Shown here piece by piece: positions 38,481 to 48,414 of a DNA stretch of 64,000 nucleotides; within the stretch, counting starts at the first letter, position 1, and every line of letters begins with the position of its first letter. Both the position numbers and the translations under genes were made by a program. The notes beneath the pieces were generated by a model. The model ran no database searches. It saw nothing but the letters and a program-made list of their open reading frames with translations, and was not told the origin of the DNA. The DNA is from Isoetes taiwanensis (lineage: Eukaryota; Streptophyta; Lycopodiopsida; Isoetales; Isoetaceae), in assembly GCA_021234155.1 (NCBI GenBank), contig JAJEKV010000028.1, forward strand, positions 5,184,451 to 5,248,450. The letters run 5' to 3'.

Positions 38481-38744
38481 ATGGGCAACAAGGTAGTGGT
38501 ATTTTTTGTGGCTTTGCTCATTATGGCGCTATATGTAAATTTTGGCGCAGCCCAATGTGGTGGCCTGGTGAGTAAGTGCCAAGATGCTATACTCAAAGGC
38601 ACTGCTCCTACATCAGATTGTTGTAACTCTGCTAAAGCAATTCCTGGAACTACTTTATGCAAATGCGCTAGTCAATATCCTTCTAAATACTATAGTGCTG
38701 CTCGTGCTGTTGGCAAAAAATGTGGAATATCTGTTCCTTGTTGA
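38481..38744 (+). CDS. Secreted non-specific lipid-transfer protein (eight-cysteine, type-2-like)
   Basis: An intact 87-residue intronless gene. Residues 1-24 are a hydrophobic signal peptide ending NFGAA, so the mature protein of 63 residues starts at Q25 and is exported to the apoplast. The eight cysteines are C26, C33, C47, C48, C60, C62, C81 and C87, giving C-X6-C-X13-CC-X11-CXC-X18-C-X5-C. This is the nsLTP fold, in which four disulfides wrap a lipid-binding cavity, and the short size matches type 2 and related small types. Spacing differs from the angiosperm type 2 pattern (CC-X8-CXC-X23-C), and the residue inside CXC is lysine rather than hydrophobic, so it may be a lineage-specific subtype. 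Likely roles are cuticle lipid movement or defence; sequence alone does not decide. A good TATA box supports this start. Confidence 0.9.
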   Translation: MGNKVVVFFVALLIMALYVNFGAAQCGGLVSKCQDAILKGTAPTSDCCNSAKAIPGTTLCKCASQYPSKYYSAARAVGKKCGISVPC

Positions 38745-39092
38745 CCATATTATGATGCTCCAAGGGGTGCGCTCCATGCTATCTTTATGAAATAACTTGC
38801 ACCCGTATTATATGAGCATTAATGGTTTGAAGCTGCTTATCATGTTATGTCTATCTTTCCAATAACATGCCTATCTTTTCCTATAGAAATAATGGCAAGA
38901 AAGTCAATTGTTTGCAACAAGGCCAGGAGGGTCAACTCAGCAGGCTCGTCACAGTACATATCATAAACATATGGCAGGCACCATAAATACATCACGCGTA
39001 ATAAATATAACCATCATATTTGTGCTAAATATTCGATGGAAAAATTCTCGCAAGTTTCTCGTTCTGGAAAATTATTATTATTATTATTATTA

Positions 39093-40140
39093 TTTTTTTT
39101 TTTTTTTTTTTGAAGATAAGGCAGTTTTTGTATTCATATGATATGACTTTACAGCACAATAAAACCCTGAAGATTCAGGGAAAAAGATAAGAAACTGTTC
39201 TCAGAATATACAGTAAATGACAAAAGTAGAGTACTCATCATGGAGTTGTTCAACATCTTCTTTGGGTCAACTTACTATAGGGAACAATCTTCTTCTGCTG
39301 AACCAAATACTATAGGACCTTCTCCATAGATTTTCACCACTAATCCACTTACTTGCTCAACTGCAACAGCTTCTGTTACCCTTACTGGCCAGATTTGGAT
39401 TAAGCGCAAGTAATAATAATTTTCCAGTATTCTTTGCAGACTAGTAGGATAAATTGGACCAAAACCTGAATAGAAAAGGACATATAGACAAGTAATTTCC
39501 CAAACCTTATGCCTGAAGAGAACGCATTCCCATTGTAGAGGTAGCAGAGCTCCTAGCTCCCCATGCTTCTGAATCCATTAAAATCCAACTAGACCTCAGC
39601 CCAGCCCTAAATGATGATCCAAAAGATGGTGCATTGTTGGAGAAACCTCTAGGTCATCATGCTTCCATACGGGCGAAAATTCAAGAACTAGCAGCCCACA
39701 TAACCCTTCATCAGAAAGTGAAATCCAAGGCCTCCCGAAACTTGAATTTCAAGATTTTTAATCCAATAACCTGACCACATCTGCAAAGACACATAGAAAT
39801 TCCCATATATACATAGACCATTAAAAAGAAAGCAATAATAAATGGAATAGACTGCCACACTATTCCTGAAGCTGCCACCTTCTTTTATGAATCTGATTCT
39901 CTGCGTCCAAGCAGCCTAACCAATCAACAATCTAGATAATAGCAGAAGGTTAATGAGGCTCAAACAATTATCTTGAAGCTAGTTAGGCTTAGAACAAGCC
40001 CAATCCACCAGACTACTCTCAGAGCCCAGTCTTAAAATTTCAACTGTAATAAGACACCAAAACATTCCGCCATAATTTCCAAAAACTGACTAATCACACT
40101 GCCATGGCTACAGAAAGAAACAAACCCTGCTGCTTCCATC
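39093..40140 (-). mobile_element. LINE-like 3' end with poly(A) tract
   Basis: A 19-T run at 39093-39111, preceded by (TTA)n and followed by GAAGATAAGGCAGTTTTTGTATTCA, parallels the 3' end of the L1 at 10954 (T run, then TGAAGACTTAGTGTTTGTATTAA). On the minus strand this is the end of an L1-type element. No coding is readable upstream, so only 3' untranslated sequence is likely. The 5' limit is uncertain and no target duplication was found. Confidence 0.55.
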
Positions 40141-40158
40141 TACCTGCTCTATGTACTT

Positions 40159-40180
40159 GTTGAACCACAAGTGGTTCAAC
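40159..40180. other. Short perfect inverted repeat
   Basis: GTTGAACCAC and GTGGTTCAAC face each other across two bases (AA). No T run follows, so it is not a standard terminator; its meaning is unknown. Confidence 0.5.
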
Positions 40181-40189
40181 ATGTTTTTG

Positions 40190-42230
40190 TAGACCATTTG
40201 AGCATATTTGGGGCATATAATAATGGTTAGTTTTTAAGGGCTTGGATTAAGTGGTGGAAGTGGATGGTTAAGATGAAGAGGCAAATTTGATGGTTGTGAT
40301 GAAGAGGTGAAAAACAATGGTGGGGATTAACAATGTAAAGCATAAATAATTTGAGGAGATACTCTCTCCTCCTCTTCCCTTCACGTTCTTCATTGGAGCA
40401 TGGTGGCAGTGCTCAAGGAGGGGTGTGGCAGCCCCCTCCATATTTGAACTGAAGGTTCCTTGCAAGGGAATAATTTGTATTTGATTTCTGTTGATTGAAG
40501 ATGAAATTCTAGTGCAAGTTTTGATTTCTGGTGGCTATGGTATTCAATTAAATTTATATGGGTGTTGGCTTGGCTGGGGAACCAGGTTCAACATTATGGC
40601 ACTCCTGGCGGGACCTGATCTTTAGATCAGGTTTTCTTCCCCAATGAGCTATGGTTGAACAAAAATTCAAGCTTTAATGATGGAAGTAGATGCAGCAGAG
40701 CTATTTTGTAGAAGACCCATATGAATCTTATGAGTTAAGGTGCAGCAGCGTGTTTTCTTGAAGACCCAGCCACTACTTTGTAAGACCGTTGTATATATTT
40801 CTGTGTCTGATACTCTTCATATATCACTCTGTCTGATACTCTTCGGCGGACTCTACCTGCAAAAGAAGCAAGCCAAATGATCGCCAGTTTATCTTCGTGG
40901 CACCTGCTAGCCCTTTCTCCAAATCATTTTGTGCTTTTCGTTGTTGCTTCTTTTCTACAGTAAATATTTGCTAGCTAACATTCATGTCATATCCTTTGCT
41001 TGATTCTGTTCCTTTTGCTCGGCATTTCTCTATCACTTGCCTCATAGTTCTGTTTCATTTCCTTTGTCGGATCTGCACAAGAAGGAAAAAAAAAAAAAAG
41101 TGAGAAATGAGTTTTTTCTTCTTGCATGCCTCGTCTACTCTGCCAGTGCTGAGCTCTTTGCCGGAATCAATCTCCACCGTAATCGCTTTCTGCTCTGCCA
41201 GACTACTGTATTGAAGCAGCTAGGAAATCATTTGATGCCATAGCCGAAACCTTTTGCTTCAATGCCTTACATTTGCATGATTATTGCAAATCCCTGATCA
41301 ACTCCAATTGTCTTTCAAGCCCAGTAACTATTATCCAATTGCTATACAAAGCATCTCAATCAATTCTAGAAACATACAGATTCAATTTTGCCTTGCAAGC
41401 TTTACCATAGACTTTACAAATTGAACCATAGCTAACACAAAGTGAATCCGCTATATCTAAAAGCATGTACAGATTGATCCTTGGCAGCCTATGCAAACCA
41501 CAATTTGAATTCATGGAAACACAACCTCACCTGATAAGAAGAATGATTGATGTCATACTACGTTTTAGCTTCTTCAGCTTATCCCTCTGGTGCAATCCTT
41601 CTCTGGCCTCCTCAGCTTTACAAAACTCCAAAAGCTTTGTCCTGTAAAAATCCTCTTCCATAGAGGTAAAACCCTTGCTTATGAGCTCTCCATGCTGCAT
41701 GCATGCCTAAGATGTGCATATACGTACATAAGTACGTATATTGGCCCATCAAGTGGCCAGGACCATTACATGTACAACCTCATTATGGAGGCATTATTTG
41801 CAACAGGCGCATTAACTGTCACCTCCATTTGCTAAAGCGTGGTGCCGCCTGTATTAATGGTATTTTCTCCCATATAATCAGCGCAAGAATTTTGGTCGAC
41901 TTAAAATTTAGCCAGGATCTACCTGATCCAATTTGGTGAGCACCTACCTGATCCAGCTTTCCGATGGCGCCACAAAGAAGTTCAAGTAAAGGTACATTTT
42001 TTTGAAATTTTCTAGCTTTATAGTGATCCTACCGAGCAGCTCCATTGTCTAGTTCATTTTTTTACTAGCTTAGAATCACGGCGACGATTGTTCTAGACTA
42101 CCCAGTATAACTTGAGGACACATTCTTGAGGTCACTAGAAAAATCCAGCTTATTTTATGTGATATTTATAGCTCTAAAGGACCGAGCCGTGATCCTTTTG
42201 GGTTTGGTATTTTTATTTTCAAAGTTTGGT
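40190..42230. other. Intergenic stretch, nothing recognised
   Basis: Only short open frames on both strands with no domain. There is a poly(A) run at 41087-41099. I cannot support a gene. Confidence 0.4.
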
Positions 42231-42231
42231 G

Positions 42232-42790
42232 ACCGAAGAAGCAATGTGGCTTCAACAAGCTTAGAAAAATGCCTACGCAAAATTCTCTTCATTTGTCTTA
42301 GGTTAGTAGAATCATCCATGCGATTCTTAGCTTGTTGAAGGCATAGTGGTGCTTAATCTTTCACTATTTATTCCATATGTAAAGCGTAATTTCGGTATGC
42401 ATAGTTGGACTCCAATTCTGCCTACTGGAGTTACGACTTATATACAGAATGAATAGCAGAAGAAGCATTGCGTCTTCAACAAGCTTAGAGAAACACCTAC
42501 GTAAAATCTCCTTCACTTATCTTAGATTAATGGAATCGTCCACGCGATTCTTCTTATCTTGTTGAAGCCATTGTGCTGCTTAACCTTCCGTATGTAAAGC
42601 TTAACTCTAGTATGCATAATTGGATGCCAATTTTGCCTTTTGGAGTTACGACTTATATACCAAATGGATGGCCGAAGAAGCATTGCGGCTTCAACAAGCT
42701 TAGAGGAATGCGGACACAAAATCTCCTTTACTTGTCTTAAGTTAATAGAATCGCCCATTTAATTCTTCTTCGCTTGTTCTCACTTTGTTA
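42232..42790. repeat. Tandem repeat of about 220 bp with internal inverted arms, 2.5 copies
   Basis: The phrase GAAGAAGCATTGCGGCTTCAACAAGC-like begins at about 42235, 42459 and 42674 (spacing 224 and 215). Each unit continues with CTTAGANNAATGCC, TAGAATC, a GCTTGTTGAAG-type inverse of the opening phrase about 90 bp later, TATGTAAAGC, ATGCATANTTGGA and GGAGTTACGACTTATATAC. The CTTCAACAAGC and CTTGTTGAAG segments are inverted partners, so each unit can fold into a long stem. The third copy is incomplete. Confidence 0.8.
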
Positions 42791-43005
42791 TTAGTCAAAG
42801 AGCTCACAGATGTGATCTTTGTAAGCTCCAAGACCGAAGCACATAATAATATTGCTTGTCTATGCCTTGCAAAAGAAACCAGTAAGATGTAGCATCTTCA
42901 AGCAACACGGACGAAGGTGGCGGGGACAAAGGTCAGGATGTCCTTGTTATTACGTTGTAGCATGTTATATATAATATGGAGCATATATTAGATGCTCCAA
43001 CAGAC

Positions 43006-43065
43006 CCTTTGCACGTGTTTGCGTCAATGTTTAACCCTTTGCATGTGTTTGCGTCTATTTATGCT
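43006..43065. repeat. 30-bp tandem duplication
   Basis: CCCTTTGCACGTGTTTGCGTC and CCCTTTGCATGTGTTTGCGTC follow each other at a spacing of about 30 bp. Confidence 0.6.
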
Positions 43066-43200
43066 GAATGTGCAAGCACATTGATGATGGAGATGAGCTG
43101 CTTTTTACATTCTTACTAGCATGTCCCGTGACAGATCATTAGGAAGTGCAATTGTATGTTATGCACGACTTCCATCTAGCTGACACACAGGACAAGTTCG

Positions 43201-43835
43201 ATGACGGTCCACACCGTGCCTTTCAAGGTGATCCAAATGCCGTGGTTGTTACAGCCTGACAACAAATATTTTCATGATCAGTCATGGGTCAATGATTTTA
43301 AAGTGGAGTACATGCCCGAGCTTGCTCACCATTTGCCCCTTTGGATCGCAGAAACGTTGTAGCAAGTACGTAAGAACTTGCACGAAGAAATGGAGATTCA
43401 ATTTGCACAGATATATTTACAGCATCTAGGTGGCTTTAATAGCCTCCGTGCCTATCTTAATGGTGAGATCATTCCAGTTGACTGGGTTCCTCCCCCTGTC
43501 AACACTCTTCTTTCATGTTCAGAATGGGAACGTTGGTGTCAAACTCTGGATGCCGACCTCCTTCAAGAATTTCGTGATCAAGCTCTGCAGCCTATGATGC
43601 AGCCTCCTCCTCAGCATGACACTTTGTATGCGTCTTTGGGAGCACCATCACGCCATCAGTTCCTCACTTTGGACTGGCGTTCCTTTTAGACTAAGGCTCT
43701 GGCTGGTCATGCTGATTAGACCCCGGCACACATCTCCACATATCTTAGGTGGGATCCACGTTTCGTGCGCCGAACTGTATGGCGGGAAGGAAAAACCTTG
43801 GATCACAATCGGAATTGGATCTACATTCCCAATGA
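43201..43835 (+). pseudogene. Unrecognised protein-coding remnant
   Basis: From an ATG at 43201 one frame stays open for about 163 codons to 43689 except for a single TAG at about 43360. It encodes a well-mixed, tryptophan-rich product (MPWLLQPDNKYFHDQ, WVNDFKVEYMPELAHHLPLW, FAQIYLQHLGGFNSLRAYL, CSEWERWCQTLDADLL). After a frame change, coding-like text continues (WDPRFVRRTVWREGKTL, NWIYIPNERCW) to about 43850, where an opposite-strand LINE fragment begins. Composition and length suggest a once-real protein, perhaps an element-encoded or captured gene. I do not recognise the family. Confidence 0.45.
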
Positions 43836-43867
43836 ACGTTGTTGGCAAAACCCCGTTCAGGCCGTCT

Positions 43868-44560
43868 GGGGACTCACACACTTTTCTCCACAGTCCTCCA
43901 TTGGATTTGGATCTGGTGACAGTATCCCAATTCACTGAATGATTTCCTCCCCAAATGAATTTCCTAATGGTTTTCTCTAGCTCATTATAAATGGACTTGG
44001 GAGCTACTAGAGCAGAGGAGAAATAGATATGAGAAGCTGCAAGTACAGAGTTTGCAATGATAGTACGACCTGCCATAGATAAGGAACTTTTAAAATAATT
44101 TAGCTTCTGTCTGATCCTTTGAAGGATTGGGTCCCACAACCCTTTGATGTTGGGATTGAGTGACAAAGGCATACCAAGAAGCCTGGTTGCTTGCATAGTG
44201 CCAAGAACCTTTATATCACAAATGTAATTTTCAGGAATGTCTCCAACAATCACACTCTTTGCAACATTAAGGTAAATTCCTGATGCTGCAGAGAATAGGT
44301 CAATTATGCCTAAGAATTTAGAAATGTTATCTGAATTAGAATCCAGAAAAGCAAAGGTGTCATCAGCATATTGAGAAAGAATTAAACTGCCTTGATTGTC
44401 AGGGAGATTTAGACCTTTGATATTGCCAGATTCTTGATGAAAATCAACTGCCTTTGTGAGAAGTTCAGCAACCACTAGAAAGAGATAGGGTGTCTTACTC
44501 CTCGAGAAAGATTAAAGAAGTTAGAGGGGGAGCCATTTATTAGAACAGCCGAGTTTGCCT
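43868..44560 (-). mobile_element. L1-type LINE fragment: RT from KANSAVLING to the thumb
   Basis: Minus strand: ANSAVLINGSPSNFFNLSRG, a frame change, then FLVVAELLTKAVDF, the catalytic SQYADDTFAFLD at about 44365, LNVAKSVIVGD, LLGMPLSLNP, YFKSSLSMAGRTIIANSVLA and FIWGGNHSVNWDTV, ending at NGGLWRKVCE next to 43868. It begins almost exactly where the L1 RT at 48415 stops, and the two have the same style of sequence. They may be two halves of one element. Endonuclease, first RT half and zf-RVT are absent here. Confidence 0.88.
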
Positions 44561-45310
44561 TAAAGTCGTATTTAATTAAAGTGGGACTCATTCCATTCCC
44601 ACTTTTTTTCGGAACCCTGTTATTTTACACAAAAAGGAGCACCCCGACCCGAAAACTGTCCATAATTCGAATTTTTGTCTGTTAGTGTGCATCCAAACTT
44701 TCTTCCAGTTTTCTTGGATAGCGAGTCGAGAACAAGAACAATGCAACTTAAACATAGGATTTTCATTACAGATTGAAACCAAAGTTCTAGTTGAAAAAGA
44801 TTCTTAGTTGAACATTTTGGCTCTATTTTCTTAGGTGGGTAGACAAGAGATCACAAACTCCAATAAAAATTAAGCAAATTGTTTACTTAACCACCAAAAA
44901 ATACTAGTTTTGAGATACATTATATTTATAAATGGGCTCATTACAATATATATTACAGTGGGTGAAGAGACCATAGTGGTCGTATGGGCATAGTGATTAC
45001 ACCCTCTTCACACATGAACCACCTAGTGCAAAGGGCGCGTGGAGCTCTGTCCAAGTCACGAAGCAACTTACAGACGATAGAAATTTGTATGAGGAGTTCC
45101 TTCATGGGCCACGTGCTTGTATGTCCAACTGATGTCACCACCCTCTTCTCGGCACCTTTCTTCAATGAACTGGTCTTTTCAACGCGCCCCCAAGCATGTA
45201 CTATCCGGGTCGAGATAAGGACCGCAAAAGACAAAATCAAGTTAGTCAAGGATGCTACAGCCAAAAAATAAAATAAAAAACACGCTCTTAGGGCCATTTT
45301 TTACAAAATA
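44560..45310. other. Intergenic stretch between LINE fragment and minisatellite
   Basis: No gene is recognised. The stretch at 44960-45280 has open frames on both strands with no domain and is likely chance. Confidence 0.4.
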
Positions 45311-45317
45311 CAAGCTG

Positions 45318-45770
45318 AGAGCCTTTCGACTTCATGAAGTCGAAAAGGCGCTCGAGGGAAAAACACAATTGAGGCCTTTCTCGACTCATGAATCGAAAAG
45401 GCAGCTCAAAGCGAAAAACGCAGTTTTTAGGGGTCAGAAGGCCTTTCTCGACTCGCAAGTCGAGAAAGGCAGCTCAAAGCGAAGAACGCAGTTTTTAGGG
45501 GTCAGAAGGCCTTTCTCGACTCGCGAGTCGAGAAAGGCAGCTCAAAGCGAAAAACGCAGATTTTAGGGGTCAGAAGGAAGGAAGGAAGGAAGGAAGGAAG
45601 TATATTTTAACGTCCTACGGAGGTTGTACCTTTCTCGACTCGCATGAAGTCGAGAAAGGCAGCTCAAAAAAAAAAAAACGCAGGTTTTTAGAAAGGCCTT
45701 TCTCGACTCGCGAGTCGAGAAAGGCAGCTCAAAACGAAAAACGCAATTTCAAGAAAGGCAATTTCAAGGG
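45318..45770. repeat. Palindrome-containing minisatellite, about 67-bp units
   Basis: Six units are seen, starting near 45318, 45374, 45448, 45507, 45628 and 45695. The typical unit reads GGCCTTTCTCGACTCGCGAG then TCGAGAAAGGCAGCTCAAAG then CGAAAAACGCAGTTTTTAGG and GGTCAGAA. Each contains the palindrome CTTTCTCGACTCGCGAGTCGAGAAAG or a variant with a changed centre (CATGAAT, GCAAGT, GCATGAAGT). Between units four and five sits an inserted (GGAA)n tail plus LINE 3' motif. A related palindrome, TTCTCGCCTCGTGAGGCGAGAA, occurs singly at 48128-48150. Confidence 0.9.
45573..45627 (-). mobile_element. LINE 3'-end motif copy inside the minisatellite
   Basis: On the minus strand CCTCCGTAGGACGTTAAAAT is followed by ATACTTCC and a (CCTT)n tail. 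It is the same terminal motif as at 4395, here only about 30 bp long plus tail, sitting exactly between two minisatellite units. Confidence 0.6.
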
Positions 45771-45829
45771 CCAGAGATTATTTTTGCGGAGCATCATTTT
45801 ATCCATCTATCCATTTAACAATTATTTTT

Positions 45830-46700
45830 ATACTAGCACACATTAGGATTAGCACACATTAGGATTAGCATGGCTGTATCTTATGTGTAACTAGCAGAAA
45901 CTGCAAGAAATTGGCAGGGTAGCAATTGACCTTAGGGTGGCAAAAAATTAACAGTTTGTGATGTAGTGTAATCTTGGACACTATTTTTGGAGCACAAGCT
46001 ATGGACCAAATGGGCATAGGTAAGCACGAGGGTTGAAAGCAAAATAAGTTAGGACACATAGGCTTTTGAGACAAGGTAAGCACATTTTAATATCAAATTA
46101 ACCTGCAGTTATGCACAGGTCAAATGTGAGAGTCAAATGGCTATAGCTTAGGTAAGACTTTTAGGAATTGCAGGAATTTGCAATGCATTAACAGACCTTG
46201 GGATGACAACATACTAATGGAGGTATGCGTAGAGCTAACTGGAGCATACTTTGTGGTATAAGATTTGGAACACAGGAGCATTTTTAGGTGTGTAATGGGA
46301 AAATAAAACATCCTAAGACACTTGGGCCATTAGGAGAAGATAAGTACATTATATCACCTTTAGGATCAGCATTAATAGTAGATGGAGAAGTCAGCATGGG
46401 ATGTAGTGCTTATAAGGTCTCGAAGCTGGAGCATGGTCAAAGGACAAAGGCTTTTACAAAATAATACCATAGTGGTGGCATGAGCACTCTAACTTCTGGA
46501 GACAAGTACTGGTGCATACCACATAGGGATAAAGCTTACTGTAGGAATTGCAGAACCAATAGGGGTACATTTGACATTGGGGTGGCGATGTACCAATGGA
46601 TACTCAAGGAGATTACACTGGACCCTTCTTCGAGGGGTAAGCAATGGAGCACAATGGCGTGTTTCGCAAGTATGGTAATGGTAACACAAGGCACGCCACT
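45830..46700. repeat. Very diverged repeats in non-coding DNA
   Basis: Phrases of the type GGAATTGCAG...AATTGACNTTGGGGTGGCNAC...ACCAATGG recur near 45897, 46164 and 46544 with irregular spacing (about 267 and 380 bp). A 16-bp duplication AGCACACATTAGGATT is at 45836-45867. These look like an old tandem array. Open frames here are not gene-like. Confidence 0.4.
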
Positions 46701-46749
46701 TTGACGATCTTCGCTTGTTTGGGCACTCACCGGATATGTAAAATGCACA

Positions 46750-48240
46750 CCAAAAATAGTAGGGGTGAGGTCACGGACCTAGGGCTTCATAGGTCTTAAA
46801 AGTCGCTGGGGGTGAATGGTTTAGTATGGCAATGGTCTCATACCATTAAGGCTAAATGGGCTTTTTTTTCCCCATGGCTTAATTTTTCCCACCGCTTTAA
46901 CATTTAAAATTTGGTACAGAATTTTTGGGTCGATTTTGGTACGCACCTTTGAGTCCAAGCATGGGCGACATAGCGTTTCTTGAAGAACGATCGTGTGCTT
47001 CTTTCAAAATAGTAAGCTTTCTTGGTGGCCACATCTCGCATCCTCTGAAGCTCTAGAATTAGTCTTGACGGATCTAGGCAATGCGAGAGATTCAACGTAG
47101 TTTGAGAAAGCGGTGGATTTAATGCATAGTTTTCTTCCATTCAAACAGGGCAAATCAGATTGAATGCATCAGAAGCAGAATTGAGACTTACACATTCTCT
47201 TAAACTGCTGCTCCCTTTGCTCCGCTTTCAAACCGCTGATGGCGCCTCCCTTTGCTCCGCTTTCAAACCGCTGATGACTTCTGCTCCCTTTGCTCCGCTT
47301 TCAAACCGCTGATGGCGCCTCCAAGCCGCTAAATAGTTCTCGTTTTATGAGGCGTGGCGGGCGAAGTTAGGGCCTACAAAATGGGGCGGCTCGCTCATGC
47401 CGCTTAGGGAAGCCGAGTGGACCGAAAAGCCCACGATAAAACATGAAGACCGATTTACTGCAGCTAGAGCTTTGTGTCGGTTTTTCTTGCTATGAAAGGA
47501 AAAAGAAAACCACTTTCGAGATCCGGGTGTTGTCCGCCATAGCCGAGCTTTGTTCCCTATTGACACTCCGCTGAAGAAGGCGATTTGAGGTGCGTTCTTG
47601 CCGCTTTGCGCTAACCTAGTTTGCGCTTAACCCCGCTTTCTTTATTTGCGCTTGCCTAATGGTGGAACCATCTCTCACGATCAAGAAATTAAGAGGCGTA
47701 AATGTAAAAATATATCGAAAATTTCCTTTCCAAAAAGGTAGTCATTTACAAAAAGAATTCCTCTCAAAATCTTATGTTTGGATCGAATCTCTCGCCATTG
47801 CAGATTTGTTTACTTACCAAGATGGGACCGGCGGAGCCATGGATGCAGCTGCAGCTACTCTGGCAAGTCGGGCTTCTTCTAAAGCAGCCGAGATCGATCT
47901 GCAAGAAAATCGGCCAACCTATCTCGTTTAAAATCATGTCGCTTTTCCATTTTTCTGCCTTGTTCTACCTTGTGTTCTGCCTTGTGTTCTATCACATCCG
48001 CTTCTACCTTGTGTTCTCGCACATCACATCACAAGTATTATCAGAGGATAGGCGGTCCATGTAAATGATACGCCCCTCAAATGCCCCTGGAACATTTAAA
48101 AAGTATTGTTTTAAGAATCCTGCCCATTCTCGCCTCGTGAGGCGAGAAAAAACTTCTCTTTGTTTAATTATTTATTGTTTAATTAATTAATCAATTAATT
48201 ATATTATTAAGTGTGATTTAATTATATTATTTAATTAATT
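46750..48240. other. Intergenic stretch with a 35-38-bp triplication
   Basis: CTCCCTTTGCTCCGCTTTCA followed by AACCGCTGATG occurs three times, starting at 47211, 47246 and 47284. An AT-only tract of TTAATTAA-like sequence lies at 48160-48250. No gene is recognised. Confidence 0.55.
48128..48150. other. Isolated palindrome related to the 45.3-kb minisatellite
   Basis: TTCTCGCCTCGTGAGGCGAGAA can form a nine- to ten-base stem. The layout is the same as in the minisatellite palindrome, with GCCTC replacing GACTC. No flanking repeats accompany it. Confidence 0.55.
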
Positions 48241-48293
48241 ATATATATTAATTGTCGAATGGCCATAAACCCCTCCTCCCTCCCTTCTTTTGT

Positions 48294-48414
48294 CATGCAT
48301 AAACTTGGATTTAACCCCAAACTCATTTCTCTAATTATGGGATTAAACACTAAGTTAGTGTTTAATCCCATAATTAGAGAAATGAGTTTGGGGTTAAATC
48401 CAAGTTTATGCATG
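48294..48414. repeat. Perfect 121-bp palindrome (60-bp arms, 1-base centre)
   Basis: Bases 48294-48353 are the exact reverse complement of 48355-48414 with a single G at 48354. The right arm is RT coding of the L1 (HKLGFNPKLISLIMGLN on the minus strand); the left arm is an inverted copy of it. To the left the sequence changes at once to CT-rich and AT-only DNA, so the L1 ends at this fold-back. Confidence 0.95.

Noticed and set aside
38459-38662. Minus-strand open frame opposite the lipid-transfer protein
   Set aside because: It is the mirror of a short cysteine-rich gene with no features of its own.
40159-40180. Inverted repeat as a possible terminator
   Set aside because: Factor-independent terminators do not apply to plant nuclear genes, and no transcript is evident here.
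39093-44560. The poly(A) end at 39.1 kb as the 3' end of the L1 whose RT ends at 43.87 kb
   Set aside because: No zf-RVT or other L1 coding lies between them, and unrelated tandem arrays and a plus-strand coding remnant intervene, so the link is not supported.
45252-45566. A 104-codon open frame over the palindromic minisatellite
   Set aside because: The unit length keeps the frame open by chance; the array is interrupted by a simple repeat and has no gene-like features.
45318-45770. Possible CRISPR-like array (repeats with palindromes)
   Set aside because: The spacers are as conserved as the repeats and the genome is eukaryotic; it is a minisatellite.
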